Of a stretch of 64,000 nucleotides of DNA, positions 10,268-19,111 are shown piece after piece. Position numbers and translations under genes: made by a program. The notes under the pieces were generated by a model, which was not told the origin of the DNA, made no database searches, and saw nothing but the letters and a program-made list of their open reading frames with translations. Each line of letters starts with the position of its first letter. Within the stretch, counting starts at the first letter, position 1. Origin of the DNA: Streptomyces hokutonensis (GTDB lineage: Bacteria > Actinomycetota > Actinomycetes > Streptomycetales > Streptomycetaceae); the NCBI RefSeq assembly GCF_000376565.1, contig NZ_BARG01000038.1, positions 1 to 64,000 on the forward strand. Reading direction: 5' to 3'.

Positions 10268-11836
10268 TCACACCGTGTCGGTGAGGACCACACGCAGGGT
10301 GCGGTGGCCGGTCCCGTCCGCGGCTACGACCGGTTCCCCCGGCCGCCCGTCGACCGTGCACGACTCCACCCGGCTCCCGCCGCCGCTCAGCGTGATGTCG
10401 AGGGTCGTGCCCCGGTACCGCAGCCCGCGCAGACTCACGGCGCCCCAGGCCGGGGGCAGACACGGGCGCAGCCGTAGCGAGCCGTCCGTGAACGTCAGGC
10501 CGAACAGACCGTCGTGGATCAGCCGCAGATACGCGGTCGCCGACCAGGTCTGGTCGGGTTGGGACACGAAGTGGTGCGCGTGCCCGCTTGCGCCGCCCTG
10601 CCAGCCGCCGTCCACGGCACCGGTCACCGAGTTGTACAGCTCGTAGAAGCCGCCGCTCGTGGTGACCAGACCGGCGAGGGTGTCGACGGCGAGGGCGAAC
10701 GGTCCGGTGCGGCCCGCGTCGGCCGCGGCGTGGCCGTACAGCCCGTGGACCATCGGCCACACCATCACGTTGTGCCGCCCCGGACGCCGGTCGTCGAAGC
10801 GCGGGAAGTGCGGCCAGACGTTGACGATGCCGTACGGCTGCCAGTGCGTGGAGTCGAGGATCCGGCCGGCGCGTTCGGTGTCGGCGACGCCGAGGAGGAC
10901 GGCGAGGGCCAGTCCCGCGCCCTCCTGCGAGGTGTCGAGATGTCCGGCGAGGGGGCCCTCGCTGTGGACGAGGTAGCCGTAGGTGCCGGCGTCCGGGCGC
11001 CACAGGTGCCGGTCGATCGCCGTGCGCAGCCGCTCCGCGTCCGAGCGCAGCGAGGCGGCCTGTACGGGGCGGCCGAGGGCCTCGGACATGGCGGCGAGGG
11101 CGAGATGGGCGCCGTAGTAGAGGCAGTTGGTCGACAGGCACATCAGCTTGTTGGCGTGCGGGTGGTCCAGGACGAAGGACGAGTGGACGGACTTCGAGGC
11201 GGGTGGGCTGGGGTAGCCGGAGATGCCGTCGTTCATGAAGCCCGGGCCCTCGAAGAGGCCGAACGTCGGGTTGAGGTGCTGGGTCCGGCGGGCCGCGAGG
11301 GTGCGTGCGGACGTGTCGTGGGCCCGGGTGAGGAAGTCGCGGTCGCCGGTGACCAGATAGTGGTGGTGGGCGGCCAGGATCCACACGATCTGGTCCCACC
11401 ACTGGTTGTCCTGCTGGACGACGAGCCCGTCCCGCGTGCGGTCGACCACGGACCACAGGGTGTTGCGGGCGACCTCCGGCGCGAGCAGGCTGACCCCGCT
11501 CCACGCGTTGACGGCCGCGTCCCGCGTCCAGCGCTGGGGTGCGGGATAGCCGCCGCCCGCCCGGACGATCGTGCCGGGCGGATAGCTGAGCAGGTCGGCC
11601 TTGTCGTACACGGAGCGGTCCGCGCCGATGGCGTTGGCGCCGGACACGGACCTGAGCGCGGACGAGTACAGGTCACCGAGCCTGCGCTGGGTGGCCGGGT
11701 CGTCGAAGGCGAGGGTGGGCATGGTGTATCCGTTCCCGGGGGCCGGGCCCTGCGCACCCGCGGGGATGGCCGTCGCTCCGGCGATGCCCAGCGCGATCAG
11801 GAGAGCCCGCCGCGAGACCCTGCGTTCAGCTGCCAC
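10268..11836 (-). CDS. Tat-secreted six-hairpin glycoside hydrolase (MGH1/GH63-like)
   Basis: A 522-residue protein with an N-terminal twin-arginine signal (SRRALLIALG followed by a hydrophobic stretch and AGAQG cleavage area). The mature part is an (alpha/alpha)6 barrel: candidate acid Asp in the QRWTRDAAVNAW segment, many aromatic helices (WWDQIVWILAAHHHY) and a second acidic region in GGFYELYNS, which fits the MGH1-type/GH63 group. A beta-sandwich C-terminal domain follows. Start GTG at 11836 has GAGAGGAC upstream. The enzyme probably acts outside the cell on a gluco- or manno-configured oligosaccharide. It is 77 bp downstream of the secreted NPP1-like gene on the same strand. Confidence 0.8.
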   Translation of the reverse strand: MAAERRVSRRALLIALGIAGATAIPAGAQGPAPGNGYTMPTLAFDDPATQRRLGDLYSSALRSVSGANAIGADRSVYDKADLLSYPPGTIVRAGGGYPAPQRWTRDAAVNAWSGVSLLAPEVARNTLWSVVDRTRDGLVVQQDNQWWDQIVWILAAHHHYLVTGDRDFLTRAHDTSARTLAARRTQHLNPTFGLFEGPGFMNDGISGYPSPPASKSVHSSFVLDHPHANKLMCLSTNCLYYGAHLALAAMSEALGRPVQAASLRSDAERLRTAIDRHLWRPDAGTYGYLVHSEGPLAGHLDTSQEGAGLALAVLLGVADTERAGRILDSTHWQPYGIVNVWPHFPRFDDRRPGRHNVMVWPMVHGLYGHAAADAGRTGPFALAVDTLAGLVTTSGGFYELYNSVTGAVDGGWQGGASGHAHHFVSQPDQTWSATAYLRLIHDGLFGLTFTDGSLRLRPCLPPAWGAVSLRGLRYRGTTLDITLSGGGSRVESCTVDGRPGEPVVAADGTGHRTLRVVLTDTV

Positions 11837-11913
11837 GTTCCGTCCTCTCGGGCTCCCGGGGTCGAGATGGTCCCGGGAGCCCTGAGAACGATGGTGCCCT
11901 GCGGACGGTACCG

Positions 11914-12690
11914 TCAGGCGGTGGGGTCGAACGTGATTCCGGAAGGCTTTGCCGACGTGAGGTGGGCCACGAAGTTGGCGTCCTTGAGCCCGAAGTTCGC
12001 GCTGCCGAAATCGTAGGCGCTCAACTTGTCGCGCAGGCCCGCCGGGTAGCCGTTCCAGCCGACGAGTGGCGGGTACTGCCAGGTGTGCTTGTCGTTCTCC
12101 GGCGGCTCGTCGTTGGCGTTCGCGAGCCGGAAGTCGTGCGTGCCGATGCCGTCCTTGTGGTAGACGATCTTGGCATGCGTGCCGTCGAAGCGGACGTCGG
12201 AGGCCGCGTGCACGGTGAACGAGCCGTGGTTGGACGTCGACACGTACTGGATCGTGCCGTTCTGGACCCACACCACGACGTGTTCCCAGTCGTTGCGGTG
12301 CCCGCCGATGCTGGAGTTGGCGACGGCCTGGTCCTTCTCGAAGTACAGGCCGTACATGTAGGCGCACCAGCCGTTGTTGCACTTGTAGCGCGAGTAGCTG
12401 TTGGTGTTGTCGAGGTCCGAGGCGTCGTGGCACTCGCCGCTGAGTGAACCCGTGGGGTTGAGGCCGCCATTGATGGTGCCGTCGGGGCCGATCGCGGGCG
12501 TCGGGTAGCAGCCGTCCGTGTCGTAGTCGAAGGCGGGCAGATACGTCTTCTCCACCGTCTCGGCGTTCGCGGGCAGCGCCGCGGGCGGGGCGGCGAAGGC
12601 GGCGGAGGGGAAGGCGATGACGAGCACGGCGGCACCGCCGAGACCGGCGAGCCACCTTCCGCGGCGGGTCCGGGACTTCTGGGACGACAC
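11914..12690 (-). CDS. Secreted NPP1 / Nep1-like protein (NLP)
   Basis: A 258-residue precursor with a Sec signal peptide (charged start, hydrophobic 15-33, AFAAP cleavage area). The NPP1 domain carries the family heptapeptide as GHRNDWE at 130-136; the canonical form is GHRHDWE. The first His, the Asp and the Glu, which hold the metal in structurally known NLPs, are kept, and the second His is Asn. Four cysteines (61, 87, 104, 109) could form disulfides. NLPs of oomycetes, fungi and some bacteria permeabilise plant membranes by binding GIPC sphingolipids. Start GTG at 12690 has GAGGAG upstream. Two operator-like repeats lie upstream at 12781-12825. Confidence 0.88.
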   Translation of the reverse strand: MSSQKSRTRRGRWLAGLGGAAVLVIAFPSAAFAAPPAALPANAETVEKTYLPAFDYDTDGCYPTPAIGPDGTINGGLNPTGSLSGECHDASDLDNTNSYSRYKCNNGWCAYMYGLYFEKDQAVANSSIGGHRNDWEHVVVWVQNGTIQYVSTSNHGSFTVHAASDVRFDGTHAKIVYHKDGIGTHDFRLANANDEPPENDKHTWQYPPLVGWNGYPAGLRDKLSAYDFGSANFGLKDANFVAHLTSAKPSGITFDPTA

Positions 12691-12780
12691 TGCGTTCTCC
12701 TCTTCGGGCGCAGCCCAACGGCTGTGGATGGAAAGGGCTTTCAGAGTCCCTTCTTTTCATGTACGCGCCAAGGGGGTGAG

Positions 12781-12798
12781 GTGTCACGATGGTGACAC
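12781..12798. promoter_or_regulatory. Inverted repeat upstream of the NLP gene
   Basis: GTGTCAC (12781-12787) and GTGACAC (12792-12798) form a perfect 7-bp inverted repeat with a 4-bp spacer, about 90 bp upstream of the NLP start. The size fits a dimeric repressor or activator site. Confidence 0.5.
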
Positions 12799-12808
12799 GC
12801 CGCCCAAT

Positions 12809-12825
12809 ACTTGAGCTACGCAAGT
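12809..12825. promoter_or_regulatory. ACTTG-N7-CAAGT element
   Basis: ACTTGAGCTACGCAAGT is a 17-bp element with perfect 5-bp arms. Its core CTTGAGnnACGCAA also occurs before the MarR gene at 60203-60219, and related copies sit three times before the gene at 20949. It is about 120 bp upstream of the NLP start and just before the ligase stop; I take it as a MarR-type site controlling the NLP gene. Confidence 0.5.
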
Positions 12826-12828
12826 TCC

Positions 12829-13800
12829 TCAGTTCTCCGGCAGGTCGGCGGCCGACTCCTCCGGTGCCAGGTCGGGGCGCAGCCGCAGCCAGGACGGCTG
12901 CCGCAGCATCCCGGCCCGGGTGCGGGTGCTGTAGCGGACCTCGCCGACCAGCCGGGGCACCACCCAGCGCGCCCCGGTCACCGCCGGCACCGGATCGAAG
13001 GGGCAGGCGTCGGTCCCGGCGGCCCGCAACAGCGCGGCCAGTTCGGCGCGTTCGGCCGCGCTCCAGCCCGTGCCCACATTGCCGACGTACCGCAGCCGGC
13101 CGCCCGCGCGCTGCCCCACCAGCACCGCGCCCGGCAACCCCGACAGCCGCCCCCTGCCCGGCACCCACCCGCCGACCAGCACGTCCTCGCTGCGCAGATT
13201 GCGGATCTTGATCCAGGCCCGGGACCGCACCCCGGGCTCGTACACCGAGTCCAGCCGCTTGCAGACCAGCCCCTCCAGCCCGTGCTCGCGCGTGGCCCGC
13301 AGAGCCTCGGCACCATGTCCCGTGAGCGCGCCGGGAGTTGACCAGTTCGGGCCGTTCAGTCCCAGTCGCTCCAGCTCGGCGCGACGGTCGGTGTAAGGGA
13401 GGCCGAGGAGCGGCCGGTCGAGGTGCGGGACGTCGAACAGCACCAGATGTACAGGGGAGTTCGCGGCTCGGTGCGCCGCCAGAGCGGGCGAGTCGGCCAG
13501 CCCCATCCGGTTCTGCAGCAACTGGAAGTCGGCTCGGCCGTGTTCGTCGAGGGCCAGCACCTCGCCGTCCAGGATCGCCCGAGTGCTGCCCAACTCGCGG
13601 CCCAGGGGCAGCAGTTCGGGGTAGGCGCCGGTGATGTCCGCACCGGAGCGGGCGCGCAGGACGACACTGCCGTCGCCGGGGAGATACACCAGTACGCGCT
13701 GGCCGTCCTGCTTGGTCTCGTAGGCCCAGCGGGCGTCCTGTCCGGCGGACGGGAGGGTGCCGGGGGTGGCGAGCATGGGTGCGATGCGGGGGAGGGGCAC
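12829..13800 (-). CDS. ATP-dependent DNA ligase (LigC/LigD-type ligase domain)
   Basis: About 323 residues, covering the nucleotidyltransferase core and OB-fold only, without polymerase or nuclease domains. The AMP-accepting lysine is Lys30 in YETKQDGQR; motif III-like ILDGEVLALDEHG, motif IV GLEGLVCKR and motif V AWIKIR follow in order. It seals DNA nicks, probably in NHEJ-like or stationary-phase repair. The start is uncertain: GTG at 13800 fits the family start (PLP-IxPMLA), with ATG 13776 as the alternative; neither has a strong Shine-Dalgarno. It is separated from the NLP gene by an operator-rich gap. Confidence 0.88.
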   Translation of the reverse strand: MPLPRIAPMLATPGTLPSAGQDARWAYETKQDGQRVLVYLPGDGSVVLRARSGADITGAYPELLPLGRELGSTRAILDGEVLALDEHGRADFQLLQNRMGLADSPALAAHRAANSPVHLVLFDVPHLDRPLLGLPYTDRRAELERLGLNGPNWSTPGALTGHGAEALRATREHGLEGLVCKRLDSVYEPGVRSRAWIKIRNLRSEDVLVGGWVPGRGRLSGLPGAVLVGQRAGGRLRYVGNVGTGWSAAERAELAALLRAAGTDACPFDPVPAVTGARWVVPRLVGEVRYSTRTRAGMLRQPSWLRLRPDLAPEESAADLPEN

Positions 13801-13873
13801 GCCACAGGTGTCGACGGCGAGCGGGGGCGGCACGCCTTTTCGGCGGGGGGTTCGCCTGAACGGGCGCCAGGTC

Positions 13874-14004
13874 GTGTCCGCGAAGTCCCGTCGTCCGCCC
13901 GAGGGCGGGCTTTGCCGCGTCCGGTGCGTGTTCTGGGCTCTAGGGGCAGCTCTCACGCCCTCAGGGCAGTGGGGGAGCGTGCCGGGCGTCGCCAGGCTGG
14001 GGGT
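13874..14004. repeat. Dispersed intergenic repeat fragment B
   Basis: The 130 bp contain GTGTCCGCGAAGT (13874-13886) and GGGGGAGCGTGCCGGGCG plus TCGCCAGGCTGGGGG (13971-14003). Both parts also occur in fragment A at 5353-5400, the second in inverse orientation. It lies upstream of the ligase and downstream of the response regulator. It looks like a dispersed Streptomyces repeat, not a gene. Confidence 0.5.
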
Positions 14005-14043
14005 ACCCCCTCTGGGGGAGGGACTCTGCGAACGCGGTCCGGG

Positions 14044-14733
14044 TCAGAGCGCGGGACCGGACGGCGGCGGTGCCTGTACCAGCCCCGACTGGTAGGCCAT
14101 GACGACGAGTTGGGCCCGGTCGCGGGCGTCCAGCTTGGTCATGGCGCGGTGCACATGGGTGCGGACGGTCAGCGGGCTGACGTACAGCTTCTCGGCGATC
14201 TCGTCGTTCGAGTGGCCCTCGGCGGCCATGGCCATGATCTCGCGTTCCCGGGCGGTGAGGACGTCGAGCCGGTCGGGGGTCGCCAGTCGGGCGCTCGGCG
14301 TGGGGGTGGCCAGGAAACGGGCGATCAGGGTGCGGGTGGCTAGCGGAGAGAGGAGGGACTCGCCGGACGCGACCGTGCGGATGCCGGCGAGCAGCGCCTC
14401 GGCGGTGACGTCCTTGCCGAGGAAACCGCTTGCGCCCGCCCGCAGCGCCTGGGCCACGTACTCGTCGACCTCGAAGGTGGTGAGGATGAGGACGCGGGTG
14501 CCGGACAGTGCCGGGTCGGCGCAGATCGCGGTGGTGGCGGTCAGGCCGTCGGTGCCGGGCATGCGGATGTCCATCAGGACGAGGTCGGGGCGGTGTTCAC
14601 CGGCCAGTGCGATCGCCTCGGCGCCGTCGGCCGCCTCGCCGACCACCTCCATGCCCTCGCAGGTGTCGATCAGGATCCGGAAGGTGGCCCGCAGCAGGGC
14701 CTGGTCGTCGGCGAGCAGTACGCGGATGGTCAT
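14044..14733 (-). CDS. NarL/FixJ-type response regulator
   Basis: A 229-residue two-domain regulator. The receiver has the acidic pair D9/D10, phospho-acceptor Asp55 (LMDIRMPG) and Lys107 (FLGKD); the LuxR-type HTH begins at LTAREREIMAMAAEG and contains the recognition helix TVRTHVHRAMTKL. Its ATG at 14733 overlaps the stop of the upstream histidine kinase (ATGA), so the two are co-translated. It probably controls the adjacent MMPL transporter, its own operon, or both; the target is not shown by sequence. Confidence 0.94.
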   Translation of the reverse strand: MTIRVLLADDQALLRATFRILIDTCEGMEVVGEAADGAEAIALAGEHRPDLVLMDIRMPGTDGLTATTAICADPALSGTRVLILTTFEVDEYVAQALRAGASGFLGKDVTAEALLAGIRTVASGESLLSPLATRTLIARFLATPTPSARLATPDRLDVLTAREREIMAMAAEGHSNDEIAEKLYVSPLTVRTHVHRAMTKLDARDRAQLVVMAYQSGLVQAPPPSGPAL

Positions 14734-15938
14734 GGGGTTCTTTCTTCCGGTTCCAAGACGCTTGGGTACAGCGGCAGTTCGGTGGTGACTTCGAAGCCGC
14801 CCCCGACTCGGTGCCCGGCCCGCAGGGCACCGCCGACCGACCGGGCGCGCTCCCGCATCCCGATCAGCCCGAAGCCCTGGCCCGTGGACGGCGCCGGGAC
14901 GGTCGTACCCGCTCCGTCGTCGGAGACGGTGACGGTCAGGCGGTCGTGGGAGTAGCGCAGGCGCACCTGGGCCGCCCCGGTCGTGGCGTGCTTGCTGACG
15001 TTGGTGAGCGCCTCCTGCACGATCCGGTACGCCGTCAGGTCCACCCCGGCCGACAGCGGGCGCCGTTCGCCCTCCGTGGTGACGGTGACCGCGAGTCCGG
15101 CGGTGGCGAACGCGCCTGTCAGCTCGGGGAGTTGGGCCAGCCCCGGGCTCGGGGCCAACGGCGCGCCGGGATCGTCGGGCCGGCGCAGCAGCCCCACTGT
15201 TCCCTTCATCTCGCGCAGCGCGGAGGACGTCGTACCGGCGAGCTCGGTCAGGATCTTCTGCACATGGTCGGGATGGGTGCGCGCGAGGTGGGCGGCGGTG
15301 CCGGCCTGGGCGTGGGCCAGGGCCAGATGGTGGGCGACGACGTCGTGCAACTCCCTCGCGATGCGCATCCGTTCCTCGGCCACCCGGTGCCGGGCCTCCT
15401 CCTCCCGGCTGCGCTCGGCGTACTCGGCACGCGCCTGCACCGCCTCCAGGTAGGCGTCCCGGAGCCGGAGCGCGTTCCCGGCGACGACCGGCAGCAGCAG
15501 CCAGGCGGCCGGGCCGACCGTCTTGAACGGCCAGGGGTGATGCACCGGGTCCACCAGCGTCGCCGTGGTCACCAGCAGCACGACCGACGCGAGGAAGTAG
15601 CGGCGGGCCGTCCTGCGGCGGGTGAGAACGGCCAGCCGGTACAGGGCCAGCATCAGCGGCCCCAGCATCAGCGGGGTGAGGAGGCAGCCCAGCGCGGCGG
15701 CCCCGGCGGCGGCGACCGCCGTCACGGCGACGACCGCGCGGGGGTGGGTCCGCTGCCAGAACAGCGCCGCGCAGGAGACCGTGGCGAGCGCGATGGTGGG
15801 GGCCACCGCGTCGGGCCCGGGACCGCGCGGCACGTTCAGCTCGCTGCCGAAGAGGAACATGGCGAACAGCAGCACCGCCGACATGGTGTCGACGGTGCGG
15901 ATGTGCTCGTCCGCGTAGCGCTGCCAGCTGTGGTGCAT
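14730..15938 (-). CDS. Sensor histidine kinase, HisKA_3 (DesK/NarX-like)
   Basis: A 402-residue membrane kinase with about five or six hydrophobic segments in the first 150 residues, a short coiled-coil linker rich in E/R (170-190), the dimerisation helix with phospho-acceptor His198 (ARELHDVVAHHL), and an HATPase_c domain (EALTNVSKHA, DDGAG, GFGLIGMRERA). It has no extracellular sensor domain, so it probably senses within the membrane. I chose the ATG at 15938 with GGAGA 7 bp upstream; the frame is open to 16091 without a good start. Downstream is its response regulator. Confidence 0.92.
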   Translation of the reverse strand: MHHSWQRYADEHIRTVDTMSAVLLFAMFLFGSELNVPRGPGPDAVAPTIALATVSCAALFWQRTHPRAVVAVTAVAAAGAAALGCLLTPLMLGPLMLALYRLAVLTRRRTARRYFLASVVLLVTTATLVDPVHHPWPFKTVGPAAWLLLPVVAGNALRLRDAYLEAVQARAEYAERSREEEARHRVAEERMRIARELHDVVAHHLALAHAQAGTAAHLARTHPDHVQKILTELAGTTSSALREMKGTVGLLRRPDDPGAPLAPSPGLAQLPELTGAFATAGLAVTVTTEGERRPLSAGVDLTAYRIVQEALTNVSKHATTGAAQVRLRYSHDRLTVTVSDDGAGTTVPAPSTGQGFGLIGMRERARSVGGALRAGHRVGGGFEVTTELPLYPSVLEPEERTP

Positions 15939-16083
15939 CGGTGTCTCCGGTGGGTCTCCTGCTTCCATGGTCGGCGATGCCCGGTCCTGACCTGCGGCCG
16001 GGCACCGCCGGTGGGGTCCGCGGACAGGCGGCGGGGCCGCCCGCGTCACGCTCTGCGGGCGGCCCGGCGGGGGAGGAGCGGAG

Positions 16084-18288
16084 TCAGGCACGGGTGACCG
16101 GTACGGGTTCGGGCACGGCGGGGGCCGCGGGTTCCCGGCGGGTGAGCGCCTCGCCCTCGACGTCGATGTTCGGCAGCAGCCGGTCCAGCGGGCGCGGCAG
16201 CCACCAGGCGGCCCGGCCCAGCAGCGCCAGTACGGCGGGCACGATCGCCATCCGGACGACGAAGGCGTCGAGCAGCACGGCCGCCGCGAGCCCGAAGCCG
16301 ATCATCTTGATCATCGACTCGCCGGCCCCGATGAAGCCCGAGAACACCGCCATCATGATCAGCGCGGCGGCCACGACCACCCGGGCGCTGTAGCGGAACC
16401 CGGTCGCGATCGCCTGCGCCGGCCGGTCCCCGTGGACGTAGGCCTCCCGCATGCGGGCGACGAGGAACACCTCGTAGTCCATGGCGAGTCCGAAGACGAT
16501 GCCCACCAGGAAGATCGGCATCATGCTCATGATCGGGCCGGTCTGCTCCACGCCCAACAGGCTTGCGCCGTGGCCCCATTGGAAGACCGCGACGACCGAA
16601 CCGAGCGAGGCCAGCACCGACAGGAGGAAGCCGAGGGCGGCCTTCAGGGGGACGAGGACCGAGCGGAAGACCAGCAGCAGGAGGACGACGGCCAGGCCGA
16701 CCACCACCGCGAGGTAGGGGATCAGCGCGTTCTGTACCTTCTGCGCCACGTCGATGTTGACCGCGGTCGTGCCCGTGACCAGGAACGTCGTCCCGGTCGC
16801 GGACTCGATCGCCGGGCGTTCGGCGCGGATGGTGTGGACGAGGTCCTTCGTCCGCTCGTCGCTGGGGCCGGTCGACGGGACGGCCGAGAAGACGGCGGTG
16901 TCGCCCGCCGGGTTGAAGCGGGGCGAGGAGACGGAGACCACGCCCTCGGTGGTCGCGATCCGCTTCGAGATCGTCGATACGGCGGCCTTCGTGCCGTCGG
17001 CCGACTTCGCGTCGACCACGACGGTCAACGGCCCGTTGAAACCGGGCCCGAAGCCCTTGGCGAGGTCGTCGTAGGCACGGCGTTCGGTGGTGGCCGTGGA
17101 CTTCACCTCGTCGCCGGGCATGCCCAGTTGGAGATCCGCCACCGGAAGCGCGAGCGCCCCGAGGCCCACCACGCCGAGCAGCAGCACGGTGACCGGACGG
17201 CGCAGCACGAGCCGCGCCCAGCGGCTGCCGCCGTTGTTCTCGCCGTTCTCCTCGATACGCCCCTTCTTGCGGGCGGAGCGGGACAGCACGGCGTTCGGCC
17301 AGAACCCGAGCAGCGCCGGGACCAGCGTCAGCGCGATGAGGACGGAGACGACGACCGCACCGGCGGCGGCCAGCCCCATCTTGGTGAGCGTCGGGATGCC
17401 GACCACCGACAGACCGGCCAGAGCGATGACAACGGTCAGACCGGCGAACACGACTGCCGAACCCGCCGTGCCGGCCGCGAGGCCCGCCGCCTCTTGGGGC
17501 GCGTGGCCCTTGGAGCGCTCCTCGCGGTAGCGGGAGACCACGAACATGGCGTAGTCGATGCCGACCGCGAGGCCCAGCATGGTGGCCAACGTGCCTGTCG
17601 TGGAAGACAGGTTGAGGGCCTTGGACAGGGCCAGGATCGAGGACATGGCGATCCCCACGCCGACGACCGCGGTCAGCAGCGGCAGTCCGGCCGCCGCGAG
17701 CGAACCGAAGGTGATCAGAAGCACCAGGGCGGCGATCGCGATGCCGATCGCCTCGGCGCTGCCGCCCGCCGACGGCTGGGTCGCGAGCGCCGTACCGCCG
17801 ACCTCGACGGTGAGGTCCGACGTACGGGCCCGGTCGATCGCCTTCTGGAGATGGGACTTCGAGGCCTCGGTCAGGTCGTGCGCCTTCACCTTGAAGGTGA
17901 CGGTCGCGTACGCGGTCGTCGCGTCCCCGCTCACCGCCTTCGCCGTGAACGGGTCGACGGCGGAGGCGACTTGGGAGCCGTCAGCCGCCTCGGTGACGAG
18001 CTTCTCGACGACCGCTCTGTTCGCGGTCGCGGTGATCTTCCCGCCGTGCGGGGCCACGAACACGATCCGCGCGTTCGCGCCGTCCGCGGCCGAACCCGGG
18101 AAGCGCTTCCCCAGCAGGTCGAACGCCTTCTGGGACTCGATCCCCGGCATGGACGACCCCTCGTCGGGGGCCTCGGGAGCCTTGACGGCGGCGAAGCCGA
18201 CGGCGGCCAGCACGGTCACCCAGAACAGGGTGACCAACCAGCGCCGTCGGAAGGCGAGTCGGCCCAGTCGATGGAGAAAAGTAGCCAC
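16084..18288 (-). CDS. MMPL/RND-family transporter
   Basis: A 734-residue membrane protein with two MMPL halves. Each half has one helix, a large extracytoplasmic domain (about 45-190 and 400-530) and a group of five or six helices. GLAVGIDYAMFVVSRYREE and GIVFGLAMDYEVFLVARMREA are the paired RND helices with the proton-relay Asp and Tyr. Family members export lipids, siderophores or drugs. GTG at 18288 is the best start (FLHRLGRLAFRRRWLV follows), though the ribosome site is weak. It lies between two two-component systems on the same strand, so regulation by one of them is likely. Confidence 0.92.
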   Translation of the reverse strand: MATFLHRLGRLAFRRRWLVTLFWVTVLAAVGFAAVKAPEAPDEGSSMPGIESQKAFDLLGKRFPGSAADGANARIVFVAPHGGKITATANRAVVEKLVTEAADGSQVASAVDPFTAKAVSGDATTAYATVTFKVKAHDLTEASKSHLQKAIDRARTSDLTVEVGGTALATQPSAGGSAEAIGIAIAALVLLITFGSLAAAGLPLLTAVVGVGIAMSSILALSKALNLSSTTGTLATMLGLAVGIDYAMFVVSRYREERSKGHAPQEAAGLAAGTAGSAVVFAGLTVVIALAGLSVVGIPTLTKMGLAAAGAVVVSVLIALTLVPALLGFWPNAVLSRSARKKGRIEENGENNGGSRWARLVLRRPVTVLLLGVVGLGALALPVADLQLGMPGDEVKSTATTERRAYDDLAKGFGPGFNGPLTVVVDAKSADGTKAAVSTISKRIATTEGVVSVSSPRFNPAGDTAVFSAVPSTGPSDERTKDLVHTIRAERPAIESATGTTFLVTGTTAVNIDVAQKVQNALIPYLAVVVGLAVVLLLLVFRSVLVPLKAALGFLLSVLASLGSVVAVFQWGHGASLLGVEQTGPIMSMMPIFLVGIVFGLAMDYEVFLVARMREAYVHGDRPAQAIATGFRYSARVVVAAALIMMAVFSGFIGAGESMIKMIGFGLAAAVLLDAFVVRMAIVPAVLALLGRAAWWLPRPLDRLLPNIDVEGEALTRREPAAPAVPEPVPVTRA

Positions 18289-18444
18289 GGGACGGAGTGC
18301 TCCACATCTGCTCTCGGGGACCGGCCCAGACTCGCGGGCGGACCCCTGTCCCGTCGTCGTGCGGCTGCCGACAATCGCGGCTACTGAGAACGCAGTACGC
18401 GCCGCCGGCCGTGTCATCCCCTGGCACGACCGGCGGCGCGCGTG

Positions 18445-19089
18445 TCACACGTTCTGCAGATAGGCCAGCACGGCCAGCACCCGGCGGTGCCCGCTGTCGC
18501 TCGGCGGCAGGCTCAGCTTCAGGAACACATTGCCGATGTGCTTGCTGACCGCGCGTTCCGTGACGACCAGGGTCTTCGCGATCGTCGTGTTGTCGTGGCC
18601 CTCCGCCATCAGCTTCAGCACCTCGCGCTCGCGCGGGGTCAGCGAGTCCAGCGGTGAATTGCGGCGCCGGGTGAGCAGCTCCGTCACCACCTCGGGGTCG
18701 AGCGCGGTACCGCCGGCCGCCACCCGGTCCAGCGCGTCGAGGAACTCGTCCACGCGGCCGATCCGGTCCTTGAGCAGATAGCCGACCCCGCTCGCGCCGA
18801 CGCCCAACAGCTCGGCGGCGTACGACTCCTCGACGTACTGCGAGAGCACCAGCACCGGCAGCCCCGGGATCTTCTCCCGAGCCTCCAGCGCGGCCCGCAG
18901 CCCCTCGTCGCGGAAGCCGGGCGGCATCCGCACGTCCAACACGGCCACGTCCGGCCGGTGTTGGAGCAGCGCGGGCAGCACCTCGGGCCCGCTGCCCGCG
19001 ACGGCCACCACCTCGTGCCCGGCCGACGTCAGCAGGAGGACCAGGCCCTCTCTGAGCAGGGCGTTGTCCTCGGCGATCACGACTCTCAT
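18445..19089 (-). CDS. NarL/FixJ-type response regulator
   Basis: A 214-residue regulator with a receiver (Asp52 in VLDVRMPPGF, Lys in LLKDR) and a LuxR-type HTH (LTPREREVLKLMAEGHDNTTIAK, with the recognition helix around ERAVSKHIGNVF). The loop after the phospho-Asp carries the GFRDEGLRAALEAR form typical of regulators paired with DesK-like kinases in Streptomyces. The kinase gene lies 22 bp upstream. The MMPL gene follows 156 bp downstream on the same strand and is a plausible target. Confidence 0.94.
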   Translation of the reverse strand: MRVVIAEDNALLREGLVLLLTSAGHEVVAVAGSGPEVLPALLQHRPDVAVLDVRMPPGFRDEGLRAALEAREKIPGLPVLVLSQYVEESYAAELLGVGASGVGYLLKDRIGRVDEFLDALDRVAAGGTALDPEVVTELLTRRRNSPLDSLTPREREVLKLMAEGHDNTTIAKTLVVTERAVSKHIGNVFLKLSLPPSDSGHRRVLAVLAYLQNV

Positions 19090-19111
19090 GACAGTCCCGC
19101 CTCAACTACGC

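Noticed and set aside
11837..13168. Extension of the glycoside hydrolase frame to 966 residues
   Set aside because: It crosses the NLP gene in another frame; the GTG at 11836 with ribosome site and Tat signal is the real start.
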